NCBI GenBank assembly: GCA_025667525.1
Contig: CM046878.1
Coordinates: 97,913,237 to 97,977,236 of the forward strand
Direction of reading: 5' to 3'
DNA from: Glebionis coronaria
Lineage: Eukaryota; Streptophyta; Magnoliopsida; Asterales; Asteraceae
Length of the DNA: 64,000 bases
The first letter of the stretch is position 1. The number at the start of each line of letters is the position of its first letter. Both the position numbers and the translations under genes were made by a program. Shown here piece after piece: positions 1-11,677 of the stretch. Below the pieces are notes generated by a model that saw only the letters and a list, made by a program, of their open reading frames with translations, was not told the DNA's origin and did no database searches.

Positions 1-2547
1 TTATGAAGATTGGTGGTCTTGAAGATGGTCTTGGTTACTCATAAGTTTCTCCATCAAAATCCATGTCCAAATCACAACCTACATCAACTTGGTGGTATAA
101 AGATTGTCCTCCTCATCCTCTTGTTATTTTTGATTATGTAATCTTGTATTTCTTTTACTTATGTATATGTATATGATGATGAATGATGATTAAAAATATT
201 GTGTGGGGAATTGGTGTTGATAAACATGCTTAAAAAGATGAAAGACTATAAGAAACAAGGCTAAAATCTTGTTTCAATTTGTTGGTTGTATAAAACAGTA
301 AAGAATCAAATGATGAACTGATAAAAATGGCATATATTAATGGATATACAGTAAGTAAAATGTCGTGTACACATGTGGGAGTTGGCCATGCAATGGAATC
401 ATTGTAATGAGTGAGATATGATCAAAACAAGTTTAGTGTACAAATCTGAGTTCACTGTTTCGGACGATTTTTAGAAAATACTTAGAGGCTGATTAAACAG
501 TAGCTATAGTAGATTTAAATGGAGCACATATGATGTAGTTTATGTCATAAAAATTTGAGCTTCTATCTCCATATAGAACTCTAGATATGGCAGTTTTGGT
601 GAACATGAAGATAAAAATCAGATTTTGGAAATTAAAGAATAATAGTATTATATAAGCAGTCAAATAAAAATAGTATAAAATGTAAATTAAAACCCACTAA
701 CTTATATAATACATTTATATAAATATGTATAAGGATAAATAAGTGGACATTTTATAAAAATGGTAACTTGTTATGTTTTATAAGTTATAAAACTATAAAT
801 ATGATTTTTACGACTTTTTCTGCTATTACCGTAAAATTAACGTTTTTGCTAAATAAAACTTAGACGGTTGGACCCGTCTAATGTGAACTTTATAAAACTC
901 ATATACTGATATATAAACATATATAACAAGTAAAAACCGATAAAACCCGAACTATATAACATACGGACATTAACGGACTAAGTTAACATTATTAGACTAA
1001 TAATACAACAAAATGGGCTAAAACACTTATAAACTTATTTATTGGGATTAACCCATTTGGGCCCAACATGTAAAATGTACATACTGATAATAAAAGTATA
1101 ATTGGACTAATGAATAGTATTGGGCTTGTAATAAGCCCATTGGGCTTCAAAATATAAACAAGATTAAACTAGTATAACTAGTCTTGAGAAATTCCCAACA
1201 CATAACACTAAAATAAGTAAATGAGAATATATTAACCCACTTGATCATCATATATATATATATATATATATATAATCATCATATGTATACATAATTGTTA
1301 TTTTTATAAAGTCATTGGACATGAGTCTAAGACGAATATTGTTTGTCTAGGTTTCCGTGATTGAAGCACGTACCGTACGTCCGAATTGCTGATAACCCGA
1401 CTTCCCACATCAACGTGAGTTCATAGCCTCGCACACTTTTAAATGTTTTATGAAATATTTTATAAACCCGCGAGGGAGATAACATGTTAGTTTTTATGAA
1501 ATAGGACACTAGTTGTCCCAATTGTTTGTTTATTGATTTGGACCCAAATGATTGTATGACCCGATGAATGATTATAGACCCGATAGATCAAATGAAATGG
1601 ATTATTAAAGTTAGGTTATGTCACTAAAAGTCCCATTAGCATGAATTGTGAACTACCGGGATTTGGTAGACGCTTATGCATATAATAGTACTATTTGGGG
1701 ACGATCACCCCAGTTCGCGCCTTGACGGTTAATCCCCGTCGTGCCACATTGATTGGTAAGCGAATTTATGTATGAGAAGATTTCCATAGCGTGACCTTTG
1801 TGACGACACGCTAACTTAGATGGGCAAATTTGGTATCGGGTTAGCTACCCGTTGTTGTGATAGTAAGGTAACAATGTCATGCGGCTTATAATAATCCAAC
1901 TAACGAGATACTACTAGACGCACCGAATTACGATGTATTGCCTGACTAGCAATACAAGGTCATACTATTGATATTATGTTCGTGTTTTGGTTTTTCATAA
2001 CCATATTTATATAACGGTTTTTATTTTCATACAACGTCGTAAGACGTATTTTATGATGTTTTTACGACATTGGCTCGTATAATGATTTTTAAGGCAAACG
2101 CCTATATTATGATTTTGATGAAGATTTGTATAAAATGACTTTGGCTATTTTATGGCCTATTAAAATGATTTGTACAAAATGATTTTCAGTAATAATCTTA
2201 TACTGATATTATATTGATGGATTTTATTAAACTCTATGAATTCACTCGGCGTTATCGCCGACCTTTTCTTTTAACATGTTTTATCTCAGGTAGTTGAAGG
2301 TAATTCTCGGGAAGATGACAAGAATTCATGGCCCGCACTTAAATTATAATTTCCATTCAAATGTTTGTAAAACTTGTATGAAATAATATGACTTAGGACC
2401 TATGTAAATTTGATATTTATGAATGGAAATTCTTTATTATTAAACGACGCGATTTTTATGTGTTGTCTATGATGTGAGTAATGTGCTATCCCGTAACACC
2501 AACGAGTCTTCCGCTGTATTGAGTTGTATAAATTTGGGGGTGTTACA
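1..2547 (+). mobile_element. LTR (3' or solo) of a Tekay/Del-like Ty3/gypsy element, 5' end outside window
   Basis: This stretch is a diverged reverse-complement match to the element E LTRs (20737-23810 and 29911-32985), seen for example around 180-300 against 22830-22920, and at the end where the terminal hairpin is shared. It ends in GTTACA at 2547, the 3' end of the LTR in + orientation. No primer-binding site follows, so it is a 3' LTR or a solo LTR rather than a 5' LTR. To its right is the interior of copia element B, whose reading frame runs into it, so it was probably inserted into B. A TA microsatellite lies near 1250-1275. There is no coding capacity; a 64-codon minus-strand ORF at 1327-1521 looks like chance. 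Confidence 0.8.
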
Positions 2548-4898
2548 TCAGTCACCCTGTTTCTCAAGGCAGGGGCAACATACTTGGCAGGGGAAAAGGA
2601 TTTTGCCCCTACATTTAGAAGAATGGTTTTAGGTTGCATATCCTTTAAAGGATTTGCAGCCACCACCTCTATTGGTGCCTTACACTCTTGATAAGTGTGC
2701 TCAAAACTGCCACATGTGAAGCAAGGCTTGGTGTTAATCACAAAGTATTCTCCTAATTGATGAGACTTTTGGTCATTCCAATTTCTTTGATTACCTCTTA
2801 TAGTCCTGTACATACCAGAATATATAATGGTGGACTTAGGGGACTGTGATCTGGTCTTAGATTTGGGAGAGCTACTCTTAGAACTAGAGTCACTACCAAA
2901 AATTCCTTCTCTTGAAAATAGAACAGGGTTATCAATTTTCCATTGTTTTAAAGCAACCTGTTCCTTTTCAAAATCCCTAATAACACTAGTTTTTACTAGA
3001 GACTCTTCAGTATCAAGATAATTAGGTATGTAAGCACTCAAGTCAAACTCAATGTCATCCTGTTTTTGAAAACAAGGGAGACCAGTCCAGGATAGGTCTT
3101 TTCTAGGAAAAGGTGCATGGATGTTAGCAGGGGGTGGTGGTATGGTAGCATGCTCATTTTTAATCCCAAACCCTGTTTTATCCCTAGGAGATTAACCAAT
3201 TTCAACTGCTTTGGTTAAATCTTTTGAAGCTTTTCCAAATTTTTCAATAGTTTCGTCATCTATCTTTTTGTTAGCTTTAAAGATTTCAAGTTCAGCAGTC
3301 AATTCCTTAATAGATTGGTTATTCTCCTTGGCATCTCTTTCTAGAATCACAGTGTGATCCCTATAATCACTTTATCTTTGCTTAAACTCTCTTATGGTGG
3401 ACTCTAATTGTTCTAAAGCACGTCTATAATTATCAAGATCATTATCACAATTGATATAGTCAGCTTTTACCTTTCTGATTTGATCATTCAAGGACTCAGT
3501 ATTTTTCCTACAAGCTTTAGTACAATATGAATCGTCATATACCTCATTGTCAGAGCTGGAACTTGACATGGCCATTAGTGCAAACTCTTCTTCTTTTTCC
3601 TCAGCAACCAAGGCTTGGTTTCTTTCCACATTCTCTGTCATGGCACTCCAGTCCCATCCACCTACTCCATCTATCCCTTGCATGGCTACCATGTCTTTAG
3701 CACCAGAATCATCATCTCTGGTTTCCTTCCTATAGCTGTTTCCAGTCTTAGGTCCTCTGCATTCCCTTGCAAAATGACCCTTCTTGCCACAGTTGTAACA
3801 TTCAACCTTTGTTTTATCAAACCTAGCCACATCAGAGGGATTGATTGAGATCTTCTTCCCATACTTCTTGTAGAACCTATTGGCTCTCATGCTGAGCAGA
3901 GCCATATTCCACTTAATATCCATCTCTTCTAGCCCTTGCTTACTGATTTGACTTAGATCTTCATGTAACACAGTAGATCCTTGTGACCCTTGGGATGCTA
4001 TAAAAGCACAAGCAGTATCAAGGCTGAATGTAGCTGGTCTTTCTTCATCATAAGATGATCCAGACCTGGTAGCAGGGGAATAAGCAGCAGGGGCTATGTT
4101 AATTCCACTGTTTTTAGAGATTCCACTGCTTTGTGATATGAATGCCATGTTAGCAGGGGAATCAGTGGATCCACTTGAGTTGGTGGGAATCGTTCCTTTT
4201 GACTTCATCTCATTGACAACAGGTTCAAAAACTTTTAAGTTATTGTATATGTCATCAATGTTCTTGTTGTCCAAGTCATCCTTATTCTGCCAAATTGCCT
4301 TATAGACAAACCATTCTTTCTGGAGGCTGTTAAGAAATCTGGTATTCACCTGTTCTTTTGACATCTCAATATCAAATAATTCCAACTGGGTCACCATATC
4401 TTGAAGCCTATTGTAAATAGCTCCAATTGATTCATCACCAATTGCTTTGAAAGAAGCAAAATCATCCAGCATTTGATTCTTCTTCTTCTTCTTTGTGGCT
4501 TCATTTCCTCCAAAGGTTGTGCCTATGGCTTCCCATAGTTCCTTAGTTGTTTTGTATTTTCTGAATCTGAGTTGATGTCTATCAGGTAGAGCTAACAGCA
4601 ATGAGCTGTGAGCCTTGACATCATGCCTTCTGGCCAATATATTCTTATCACAAAGAGCAGCAGATTTCTTCTTGTCCTTACCTTTGGAACTTTCACCTTT
4701 TTCTTCTTCCTTGCCCTCTTCAACTGCTAACATTTTGTTGAATTGATCACCAAATTCTATGATCTCCCAGAGAACATAGTGTTCCATTTTCAGGTATTGT
4801 TGGATTCTGAATTCCCATAATTCAAAGTTTTCAGGATCCAACATAGGTAACTTGAGGTTATTGTGGTTGTTGCTGTTTGAGGACGAATCTGAAGACAT
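2548..4898 (-). pseudogene. copia gag (element B), 5' part of gag-pol, interrupted
   Basis: The first frame runs from ATG at 4898 to a stop at 3372 (508 codons). It has the N-terminal copia gag fold (UBN2-type, residues about 15-230, with a conserved Trp-rich 'WEFRIQQYL' start) and a CX2CX4HX4C zinc knuckle (CYNCGKKGHFAREC, about residues 370-383) for RNA binding. Gag forms the virus-like particle that packages element RNA. Reading continues in related sequence after 3372, with another stop near 3193, into a second open stretch (3041-2548) holding a second knuckle (CFTCGSFEHTYQEC). It is cut at 2547 by the foreign LTR; the last codons of that open frame, down to 2400, are LTR sequence. The start is the first ATG after the primer site. 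Confidence 0.8.
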
Positions 4899-4946
4899 GG
4901 TTTCTATGAGGGTTTTGTTCTTGATTTAGACAAAGTTTCTCAACAA

Positions 4947-4958
4947 GCTCTGATACCA
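4947..4958 (-). other. Primer-binding site of element B (initiator Met tRNA)
   Basis: On the minus strand it reads TGGTATCAGAGC, the usual complement to the 3' end of plant initiator Met tRNA. It lies five bases inside the LTR end at 4964 and fixes the orientation of B. Confidence 0.85.
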
Positions 4959-4963
4959 CTTAT

Positions 4964-5483
4964 TGATCCCAAAGTCAGATCTTAAACCTTAATAGCTTGT
5001 TTAAGGGTTGTGATAGAAAGAAAGAATTCAATCTAACACTAGAGAAACTTTGCAAAGCAAAGTAACTAAACAAGATGCGGAATATAATGTTTAGCACAAG
5101 AACAATATGATTGAAACGTTGAACTTTAATATATCAATGATATACGAATACCCTAAAATGGTATTAGGGTTTACAAAACCATAAAGTATGACAATGAAAG
5201 ACAAATGAGAAAGACTCTCCTTACATGCTAACCTAGTGAGTCCTTTTATAACCATAAGGACTCACGTACAAGATCACTACTAACAAACTTAGAAAGTATT
5301 AAGGAATAATAACTGAAACGCGTAAAAATCTATTCCATGTTTATCTCTGATAGCAGGGCCTTTGACTTCAGCAGGGGAACCAATCCCCCTGCCTTTGTTA
5401 TTTAGCAGGGGGAACTTACTCTAGCAGGGGTATGGATAATCAACTAGCAGGGGTAACAAGTAAGCATAGATTTATTCCCAACA
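4964..5483 (-). repeat. 5' LTR of element B (about 520 bp)
   Basis: On the minus strand the LTR runs from TGTTGGGA (5483) to GGGATCA (4964), with the standard TG...CA ends. A TATA-like box, TTATAAAAGG on the minus strand, lies near 5242-5251. The U3 part contains GCAGGGG at 5371, 5405, 5424 and 5447 and an inverted copy at 5386; the first and the inverted copy form a hairpin (5371-5392). Confidence 0.75.
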
Positions 5484-6416
5484 CCTTGGACAGTGTGGTG
5501 TGTTGCCTAGAGGTCAAACACGCTGACTTGCCAGACACATCATCTACAATCACCTTCTCAGAGGAAGGGAGCAAGGACTTAACAATAGATGGTTGTTTAT
5601 TAGAAACATTCTTCATATGGGTAGTAGCTGGCACATTGTTGGGTCCCATCACCTTGTATATAGCTCTAGTTATATGATATGGCTTCATGGTTGTGAGTGC
5701 AGAGTTGGTGTAGCTATCACCCAAAAGACTTTCAAAGATAAGAGAAGGAAAGCGAACATAGCAAATGTTTTTCTCTCTGGCTTGGTCAGTTCCCTTCAGC
5801 TTTTCCACGAGGTTAAAGAAGAGAATACTTCCTACATCGACGTCTATACCTCATATCAGCCTATAAGCGATGGCTTGATGATTAAAAGCCATTTGATCAT
5901 GAGATCCCTGCATGCCACCCAGGGATTTAACTATGTGCGTGAAAAGTACTCTCTACGTTGGAGGGAAAAACTGGATCTTCAAGGAGATTTGAGGACCACT
6001 TCAACAGGTGTGAGGGATGGGTTAATATCAGAGACAGGCAAAAGTGTGGCAAGGGCATCCTTAACAGCCTTTTTATCTACAGACTTCAGGCATTCATCAC
6101 TATGTCTTAGCCCAACCACAGAAGAGAAGTCATCAACATAAAAGGCAAAGGGGTGTTCATTACATGAAAGGTTGAATGAAATGGTGTTATCATCAAGGAC
6201 TTTAGCAGATTAATAGAATTCCCTAAGGTATTCTTGCTAGAAAACAAATGGGGATCTAGTGAATGCTTCGCTAACATCGCAATTCTTCATAATGTTTACC
6301 AGATCCGAGTATGAGTCAGTTGGAGCTTTGAGCCATCCAATAGAGTTGTTAGAGGCGAGGATAATGTCATTGATCTTAAATGATACGTTAGAAGCCTTTG
6401 GTACTGGAAACGTCAT
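5484..6416 (-). pseudogene. Extra 3' ORF (env-like position) of copia element A
   Basis: From an ATG at 6416, the minus strand encodes a readable but broken protein. A segment with 'GWLKAPTDSYSDL' is followed by two stops near 6238 and 6210. The frame resumes with 'HPFAFYVDDFSSVVG', then 'HDQMAFNHQAIAYRL', and ends with 'ICYVRFPSLIFESLLGD' near 5760. Such an ORF lies between RNase H and the 3' LTR in Sirevirus-type copia elements, where it is sometimes called envelope-like. I recognise the 'YVRFPSLIFE' style from Asteraceae copia polyproteins but know no proven function. No signal peptide or membrane segment is visible. It is truncated by the LTR of B at 5483. Confidence 0.55.
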
Positions 6417-6757
6417 TGATTCGAGGATGATGAAGACGAAGATGATGAAAGGGTTTAGAGAGATGTTTTAGTGAGAGAGATGCAAATTGTGAATAATGAG
6501 AAAAGTGTTAGGTAAGAAAATCATAGGATTATATTTATATTCAAAATTTGAAACAGTTATTCAACAACATTAAATGTGTAGTGGGAAAAGGACTGCACAC
6601 ATGTGGGTCCCTTGACCTCTCAAAAACTGTTTGTCTCCTCGTTTATTGAAAAAGTATGAATTAAATATTAAGAATGTTCTTAGCATTTACTTGGAAAGTA
6701 ACTACCTAGTTTCATGTGAAAAACATTTAATATTTATTCAGACATTAATGACACACA
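6417..6757. other. Spacer between RNase H and extra ORF of element A
   Basis: AT-rich sequence with no recognisable domain on either strand. It probably holds the leader of the extra ORF. Confidence 0.5.
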
Positions 6758-7417
6758 TTAAATATCAGCCACAGGCTTTGAGATATTACGCATTCCTACC
6801 TCAGCAACTAGTCTGTTGAACGAAGGTTCAGCCAAAGGCTTGGTAAAAATATCAACTAGTTGCAGCTCAGTAGGAACAAAATGCAACTCAATATCTCCTT
6901 TTATAATATGATCCCTGATAAAGTGATACCTGGTATAATTGTGTTTGGTTCGAAAGTGAATAACAGGGTTGTTTGAGATGGCAATGGCACTGGTATTGTC
7001 ATAGAAAATTGGTACTTTGTCATATAGGATCTCATAGTCAGCTAGTTGACTCTTCATCCAAAGTACTTGAGCACAACAACTGGCAGGTGCAACATATTCA
7101 GCTTCAGCTGATGACATTGCTATAGAGTTTTGTTTCTTTACACTCCATCCAACCAGCTTTCTTCCTAGGATTTGACAGCTACCTGAGGTACTTTTCTTGT
7201 CAATGCAGCATCCAGCATAGTCTGAATCTGAGTAGGCCTTGAGATCAAACCCTAATTCTTTGGGATACCACAAACCTAGAGAAGTTGTTCCTTTGAGATA
7301 CCTGAAAATTCTCTTAACAGCTACTAGATGGGATTCCTTTGGGTTAGCTTGGTACCTTTCACAGAGACATGTGGAGAACTGGATATCAGGGCGACTGGTG
7401 ATACATGAGTGACCCAA
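6758..7417 (-). pseudogene. copia RNase H domain (element A)
   Basis: This open stretch carries the end of the RT connection ('RPDIQFSTCLCERYQANP') and a complete copia RNase H. The acidic motifs AYSDSDYAG, MSSAEAEYVA and IFYDNTSAIAIS are all present, followed by the C-terminal 'RYHFIRDHIIKGDIE' and 'VDIFTKPL' blocks. RNase H removes the RNA strand during reverse transcription. There is no proper start: the frame is joined to RT through a frameshift near 7400 and a stop at 7452-7454. The domain itself has no internal stop. Confidence 0.85.
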
Positions 7418-7451
7418 TCATGCTTCTATACATAGTCTCATTAACAAAGAA

Positions 7452-8246
7452 TCATGACTCATCGGGAACCAAGTTATTGGGTGGAAGCATGGGGCATTTC
7501 ACAGATGCACAATTAGCCAAGTCATATTTTTTAAGCAAATCCTTAACATACTTTTCTTGACAAATTGAAATTCCTTTAGGACATTGTTTAATTTGAAATC
7601 CCAAAAAGTAAGTTAATTCACCTATCATACTCATCTCAAATTTCTTGGTCATTAAATTAGCAAAACATTTACTAAGATTAACGTTAGTAGACCCGAAGAT
7701 GATATCATCCACATAAATCTGTACAATAACGAAATCACTTTTATCCTTGAAGGTAAAAAGTGTTTTATCAATGGAAGCCCTGACAAATTTATTTTCAGTT
7801 AAAAACGTAGACAACGTTTCATACCATGCCCTTGGAGCTTGTTTCAGCCCATACATTGCTTTGTGAAGCCTGTACACATGGTTGTGAAACTCGCTGTTCT
7901 CGAATCCTTCAGGTTGTTCAACATACACTTCTTCATCCAAATCTCCATTGAGAAAGGAAATTTTAACATCCATTTGATACACAGTGAAGTTCATATATGC
8001 AACGTATGCAAAGAAGATTCTGATAGCTTCAAGTCTTGCTACTGGTGCAAATGTTTCATCATATTCAATCCCTTCAGTCTGTGTATACCCTTGTGCAACT
8101 AACCTTGCCTTGTTCCTTATGATGTTACAAATCTCATCCATCTTGTTCCTATATATCCATCTAGTACTTGTGATGTTCTTACTAGGTGGGGCTGGCACTA
8201 GAGTCCATACCTTGTTTCTTTTAAACTGATTGATTTCTTCCTTCAT
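7452..8246 (-). pseudogene. copia reverse transcriptase (element A)
   Basis: An uninterrupted 264-codon stretch holds a near-complete RVT_2 (copia) reverse transcriptase. Seen in order: '[27 protein letters not shown]' as family landmarks (finger region), '[18 protein letters not shown]', '[12 protein letters not shown]', and the catalytic box YVDDIIFGS at about residue 178. It then ends after 'NCASVKCPM'. The YVDD aspartates are intact. A stop at 7452 and the frameshift beyond it detach it from RNase H. Upstream it is separated from integrase by degenerate frames. In a working element it would be cleaved from one polyprotein. Confidence 0.9.
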
Positions 8247-8362
8247 GCAGCGACCTAGCCTTCTTCAACAAGGGCTTTAGCTACACGCTTGGGTTCAATA
8301 TGGGAAACAAATTTAGCAAACAAACATTCATTAGCTGAGGCTGATTCTGAGTCATGAATTCT

Positions 8363-9054
8363 CTATCTTGTAGTAACCTCATCATTTGGTTCTCCACTAA
8401 CGTTGACAAGAAGAATGTGCTGATGTCTTGACCATTTGCTTTGAGGAGCTGGAGAGTCATAGACAGGGACAGGTGTGGAGGATGAGAGCACAACTTGAGT
8501 TTCATCTTGCTGAGTAGGAGGACTCTCTTCAAAAACAATCTCTGTGTCTTTGTCAGCATCAGCTATTTCACGAGGTGATGATTCACAGACAACATGAGAA
8601 TCTTCTTGATCATAAGTTCTAGGTGAGTCATCTTCAGCTGAGGTGGAACAAGGGCTTGTGTAAGGCTGAATTTCACTTTCAGTTGTCACTTGAGTAGAAG
8701 GAATCTCAATATTGTGTGTTGATAGCGGATCATATGCAGGAACATATGGAATAAGAGTATATGTGTGTGGATGATGATGAAAGACATGCCTTGGTTCAAA
8801 AAACTCATCTGTTGGGAAAGACCTATTTTCATTAAAATCAATTTCATCACCTTTAGTTCCTGTTTTTGTAGCACGTCATCATCTTCATTGAAGGTGACAT
8901 GATAGGTTTCTTCTAGTTCCTGTCTTCTATTATTGAATACTCTAAATGCTTTGACTGTTGGAGAGTATCCTAAGAAGAAACCATCATCAGCTTTTTCGTC
9001 AAACTTTCCAAGTTGATTCCTGTATTTATAAATAAATACAGGGCAACCAAACAC
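8363..9054 (-). pseudogene. Integrase C-terminal region and linker to RT (element A)
   Basis: Frame 9054-8686 begins 'MFGCPVFIYKYRNQLGKFDEKADDG' and continues 'FFLGYSPTVKAFRVFNNR', the conserved block that follows the integrase core in copia polyproteins. Frames around 8689-8281 encode a low-complexity acidic, Ser/Pro-rich linker ('TSPCSTSAEDDSP') typical of the region before RT. At least two frameshifts divide it. No catalytic residues are expected here. Confidence 0.7.
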
Positions 9055-9171
9055 ATAGAAATAGCTGACATCTGGTGATCTTTTTCTAAAAACTTCATAA
9101 GAAGTTTTTTCATGTCTTTTAACAATGATTGATCTATTCTGGGTATAGCAGGCAGTGTGGACAGCTTCTCC

Positions 9172-9546
9172 CTAGAATTGCTTTGGTAAAGCTGCATCAT
9201 TTAGCATAGATTTAGCTGCTTCAATCAGTGTTTTGTCTCTTCTTTCAGCTACTCCATTTTGTTCAAGAGTGCCAGCTGAAGAGAAGTTTTGTGATATTCC
9301 CTTTTCATCACAAAAAGCTTCAAATTGTTGATTCTTAAATTCAGTCCCATTATCACTTCTTAGAGCGTTTACTCTAACTTTATTCATGTTGTCAACCTGC
9401 CTGATGAAGGACATGATGACATCAGCTGCATCACTTTTCCTTTTGTGGAAGAAAACCCATGTATACCTTGAGAATTCATCAACAATGACCAAGGTATATT
9501 TGTTGTGATTCATGGTATTTGGTTTAACAAGTCCAAACAAATCCAT
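9172..9546 (-). pseudogene. copia integrase catalytic core (element A)
   Basis: The stretch starts at the first catalytic Asp block 'MDLFGLVKPNTMNHNKY' and continues 'VDEFSRYTWVFF'. It carries the second Asp in 'LRSDNGTEF' and the catalytic Glu in 'EQNGVAERRDKTL', so the DDE triad is intact. Integrase inserts the cDNA into the genome and makes the 5-bp target duplication. It is separated from the upstream pre-integrase segment by a stop and frameshift between 9546 and 9601. Confidence 0.85.
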
Positions 9547-9600
9547 GTGAAGGAGATGTAAGCACTTGTTAATAGAGAATGATTGTCTGGTCTTAAAGGA

Positions 9601-9855
9601 TCACATGTGGTGCTTTCCCTTAACACAAGCTGAACAAGTCTTTTCTTTTGTGAAAGTCACATATGGTAGACCAGCAACCAAGTTTTGTGTGGCTAGCTTG
9701 TTGATGTTCTTGAAGTTGAGATGAGAGAGTCTTTTGTGCCACAACCAATTGACACTTTTAGAGGCTTTAGCTAGAAAACAATTTGAGCTGTCTTTTGAGC
9801 AAGAGGCCATGTTGATGACATACACATCTCTTCTTCTTGGTGCAATTAACACCAC
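9601..9855 (-). pseudogene. GAG-pre-integrase domain (element A)
   Basis: An 84-codon stretch contains 'SVNWLWHKRLSHLNFKNINKL' style sequence and 'CSACVKGKHHM'. Together these make the HHCC zinc-binding N-terminal domain of copia integrase. It ends at a stop at 9601, just before the core domain. Confidence 0.8.
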
Positions 9856-9882
9856 ATCATTGTTTTTGTTGAATATGGTTCC

Positions 9883-10161
9883 TTAAGTCTTTGTAAACAA
9901 AACCTTGTAGTCAGCATCACACAATTGTCTGATGTTGATGAGATTGTGCTTATGACGATTCACATATGAAATCCTTGTGAACGTTATTCCATTGCAGTTA
10001 ACTGAGCCATATCCCTCTGTGTCTCCTGAAGAGGTATCCCCAAACACCACTTTAGGACCAGGCTCTTTTGAATATCTATGTAGGTATTGTTTAATTCCTG
10101 TCATGTGTCTAGAGCAGCCACTATCTAGATACCAGACCGATTCCCTGAGATGTTTCTGCAT
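9883..10161 (-). pseudogene. copia aspartic protease (element A)
   Basis: The frame has the protease active site 'WYLDSGCSRHMTG' near residue 10, followed by 'VVFGDTSSGDTEGYG' and 'YVNRHKHNLINIRQLCDADY', the standard copia protease order. The catalytic Asp is intact. The enzyme processes the gag-pol polyprotein. A stop at 9883 separates it from the pre-integrase domain. Confidence 0.85.
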
Positions 10162-10178
10162 AGATATATAGAAACAGA

Positions 10179-10502
10179 TTAGTTCCTATGGTGAACCCCC
10201 TTTCCAGTGCGTTCCCTGAATTGCTGATTAGTAACTCTTGAGTTTTGGTAAAACTTGTGACGATGCGTAGGACAGTTGGCTATGTCATGGGTGTACCTTC
10301 CACAGGTGTCACATCCTGGAAAGTCCCTGCACTCATCTGAGCGATGGTTTGTGAATCCACAATATTTAGAGGGAGGGTAAGGTCTGTAATTACTTGATTG
10401 TCTCCTAGTAGCCTGTTGTCTGTCCCTAAAAGGTGTCTGAGATCTCTTAACAGCCATTTGTTTATCATGATCTATGGTCATGTGATGAGAATTTTTACAC
10501 AC
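10179..10502 (-). pseudogene. gag C-terminal zinc-knuckle segment (element A)
   Basis: A basic, Arg/Gln-rich stretch with two Cys/His clusters (CGFTNHRSDEC and CDTCGRYTHDIANC) just upstream of protease. It is consistent with a second nucleic-acid-binding region of a long Sirevirus-type gag. It is short and detached from the upstream frame. Confidence 0.65.
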
Positions 10503-10612
10503 ATTACAATAGGTTTTGACTAACTTTTCACCTCTGGGTTCTCCTAGAATAGACTTTGGTTTAGAGGAAGTAGAGCATTCAGCGGAAGGCTTAATATATA
10601 CTTTTAAGAGTT

Positions 10613-11542
10613 CTACTTTTTAATCAAAGACAACAGGCGTTCTTCAGTTGAGGATTCAACGTTGTTCACTGTGCTTATTGAGACAGGCTGATAAACATTT
10701 TGCTTGACAGGTTGTTTTGCAGGCACAACAAAAATCTTAGCTGGTGGTGTCTCAACATCCGGTTTAGGTTCAGCCTTAGCTCCTCTAGGAGAGCTGATGG
10801 GTTCAACTCCAGAGAGTTTGGGTAAAGATGGTAAAGGAGTAGTGCTATCAATAACATCTTCAGAGATAGCTACATTAGCTAAGAGTTGGTCAGACACATG
10901 TATAGTCTCTATAGATTTGAAAACAATCTCTTTGGGTTTCTTAAGAGCTTTCAGTTTGTTTCTTTTAGCAGTAACAGCCCTAGGTATGTCAGCGGTAAGT
11001 TCAACATCGAGTAATTCAGTTATAGTGAACCTACTGCATAACCATTTTTCTATAACCTTGTGTGGTTCAGCTACTTGATCATTTAAGGCAATGTTTCGTA
11101 AGGATAGTTTATTAACCTCATTTTGAAGAGTTATCTTTTCAGAGTTAACATGTTTTAATGTTTCACATTTAGCCTTAGTAGTTAACAATTCATGTTTAAC
11201 ATAGTGAAATTTATCATACAGGTTCTTTCTTTGTTCCTCAACAAAGTTTAAATCAACTATGGTATAATCAAGTACATGTTTACGTTCATCACTTTCAAAC
11301 ATAGAGATGAGTATGTGTACCTTTTTCATTGTGATGTCAACCCATTGTCCTGATCTAGCATATCGTTTTCCAACAGCTGGTTCATCCTCAGCAATAGCCA
11401 TAAATGCCCTGACCCTAGTAGTGTCTTCTTCATCAGATGTCATCAACTCATCATTCCAATCATAAGCTTCAGCTACCAACCCTTTCTCTGTCCTTTTATC
11501 ACCCCCTTTCTTCTTAAACAAAGATTCTAACTTCAAGTTCAT
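10613..11542 (-). pseudogene. gag coiled-coil segment (element A)
   Basis: An open stretch of 309 codons with a predicted coiled coil (about residues 95-170, rich in Leu, Lys, Glu and Asn heptads such as 'TLQNEVNKLSLRNIALNDQV') and a Pro/Ser-rich tail. It lies between the first and second zinc-binding regions of the same element, so I read it as the long variable middle of a Sirevirus-type gag. No enzymatic motif is seen. Confidence 0.6.
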
Positions 11543-11677
11543 CTGTTCTAACTCAGCCTTTAGTGCCTTGTATTTGTTTTTGTAATCCTTTTTCTCATTA
11601 TCAGAGGAGTTGGATTAGTGAGATGAGTTTTTTTCTTGTGATTTGAACTTGTAAGGTTTGAATGATGAAGGATAAGA

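Larger units (their letters stand above)
2548..5483 (-). mobile_element. Element B: truncated Ty1/copia retrotransposon (5' LTR, primer site, gag)
   Basis: The part is read right to left: LTR 5483-4964, initiator-Met primer site 4958-4947, then a gag-type frame from 4898 down to the junction with the chromovirus LTR at 2547. Protease, integrase and RT are absent from the window and would lie beyond the inserted LTR. B sits inside the extra 3' ORF of copia element A, because coding similarity to A resumes directly at 5484. The right-hand target duplication would start at 5484; its partner is outside the window. The LTR and gag share an unusual density of the word GCAGGGG. Confidence 0.8.

Noticed and set aside
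1250..1275. TA microsatellite as a special signal
   Set aside because: Ordinary simple repeat in an AT-rich LTR.
5593..6141. 182-codon plus-strand ORF opposite A's extra ORF
   Set aside because: It is the complement of a recognisable minus-strand protein and has no domain of its own.
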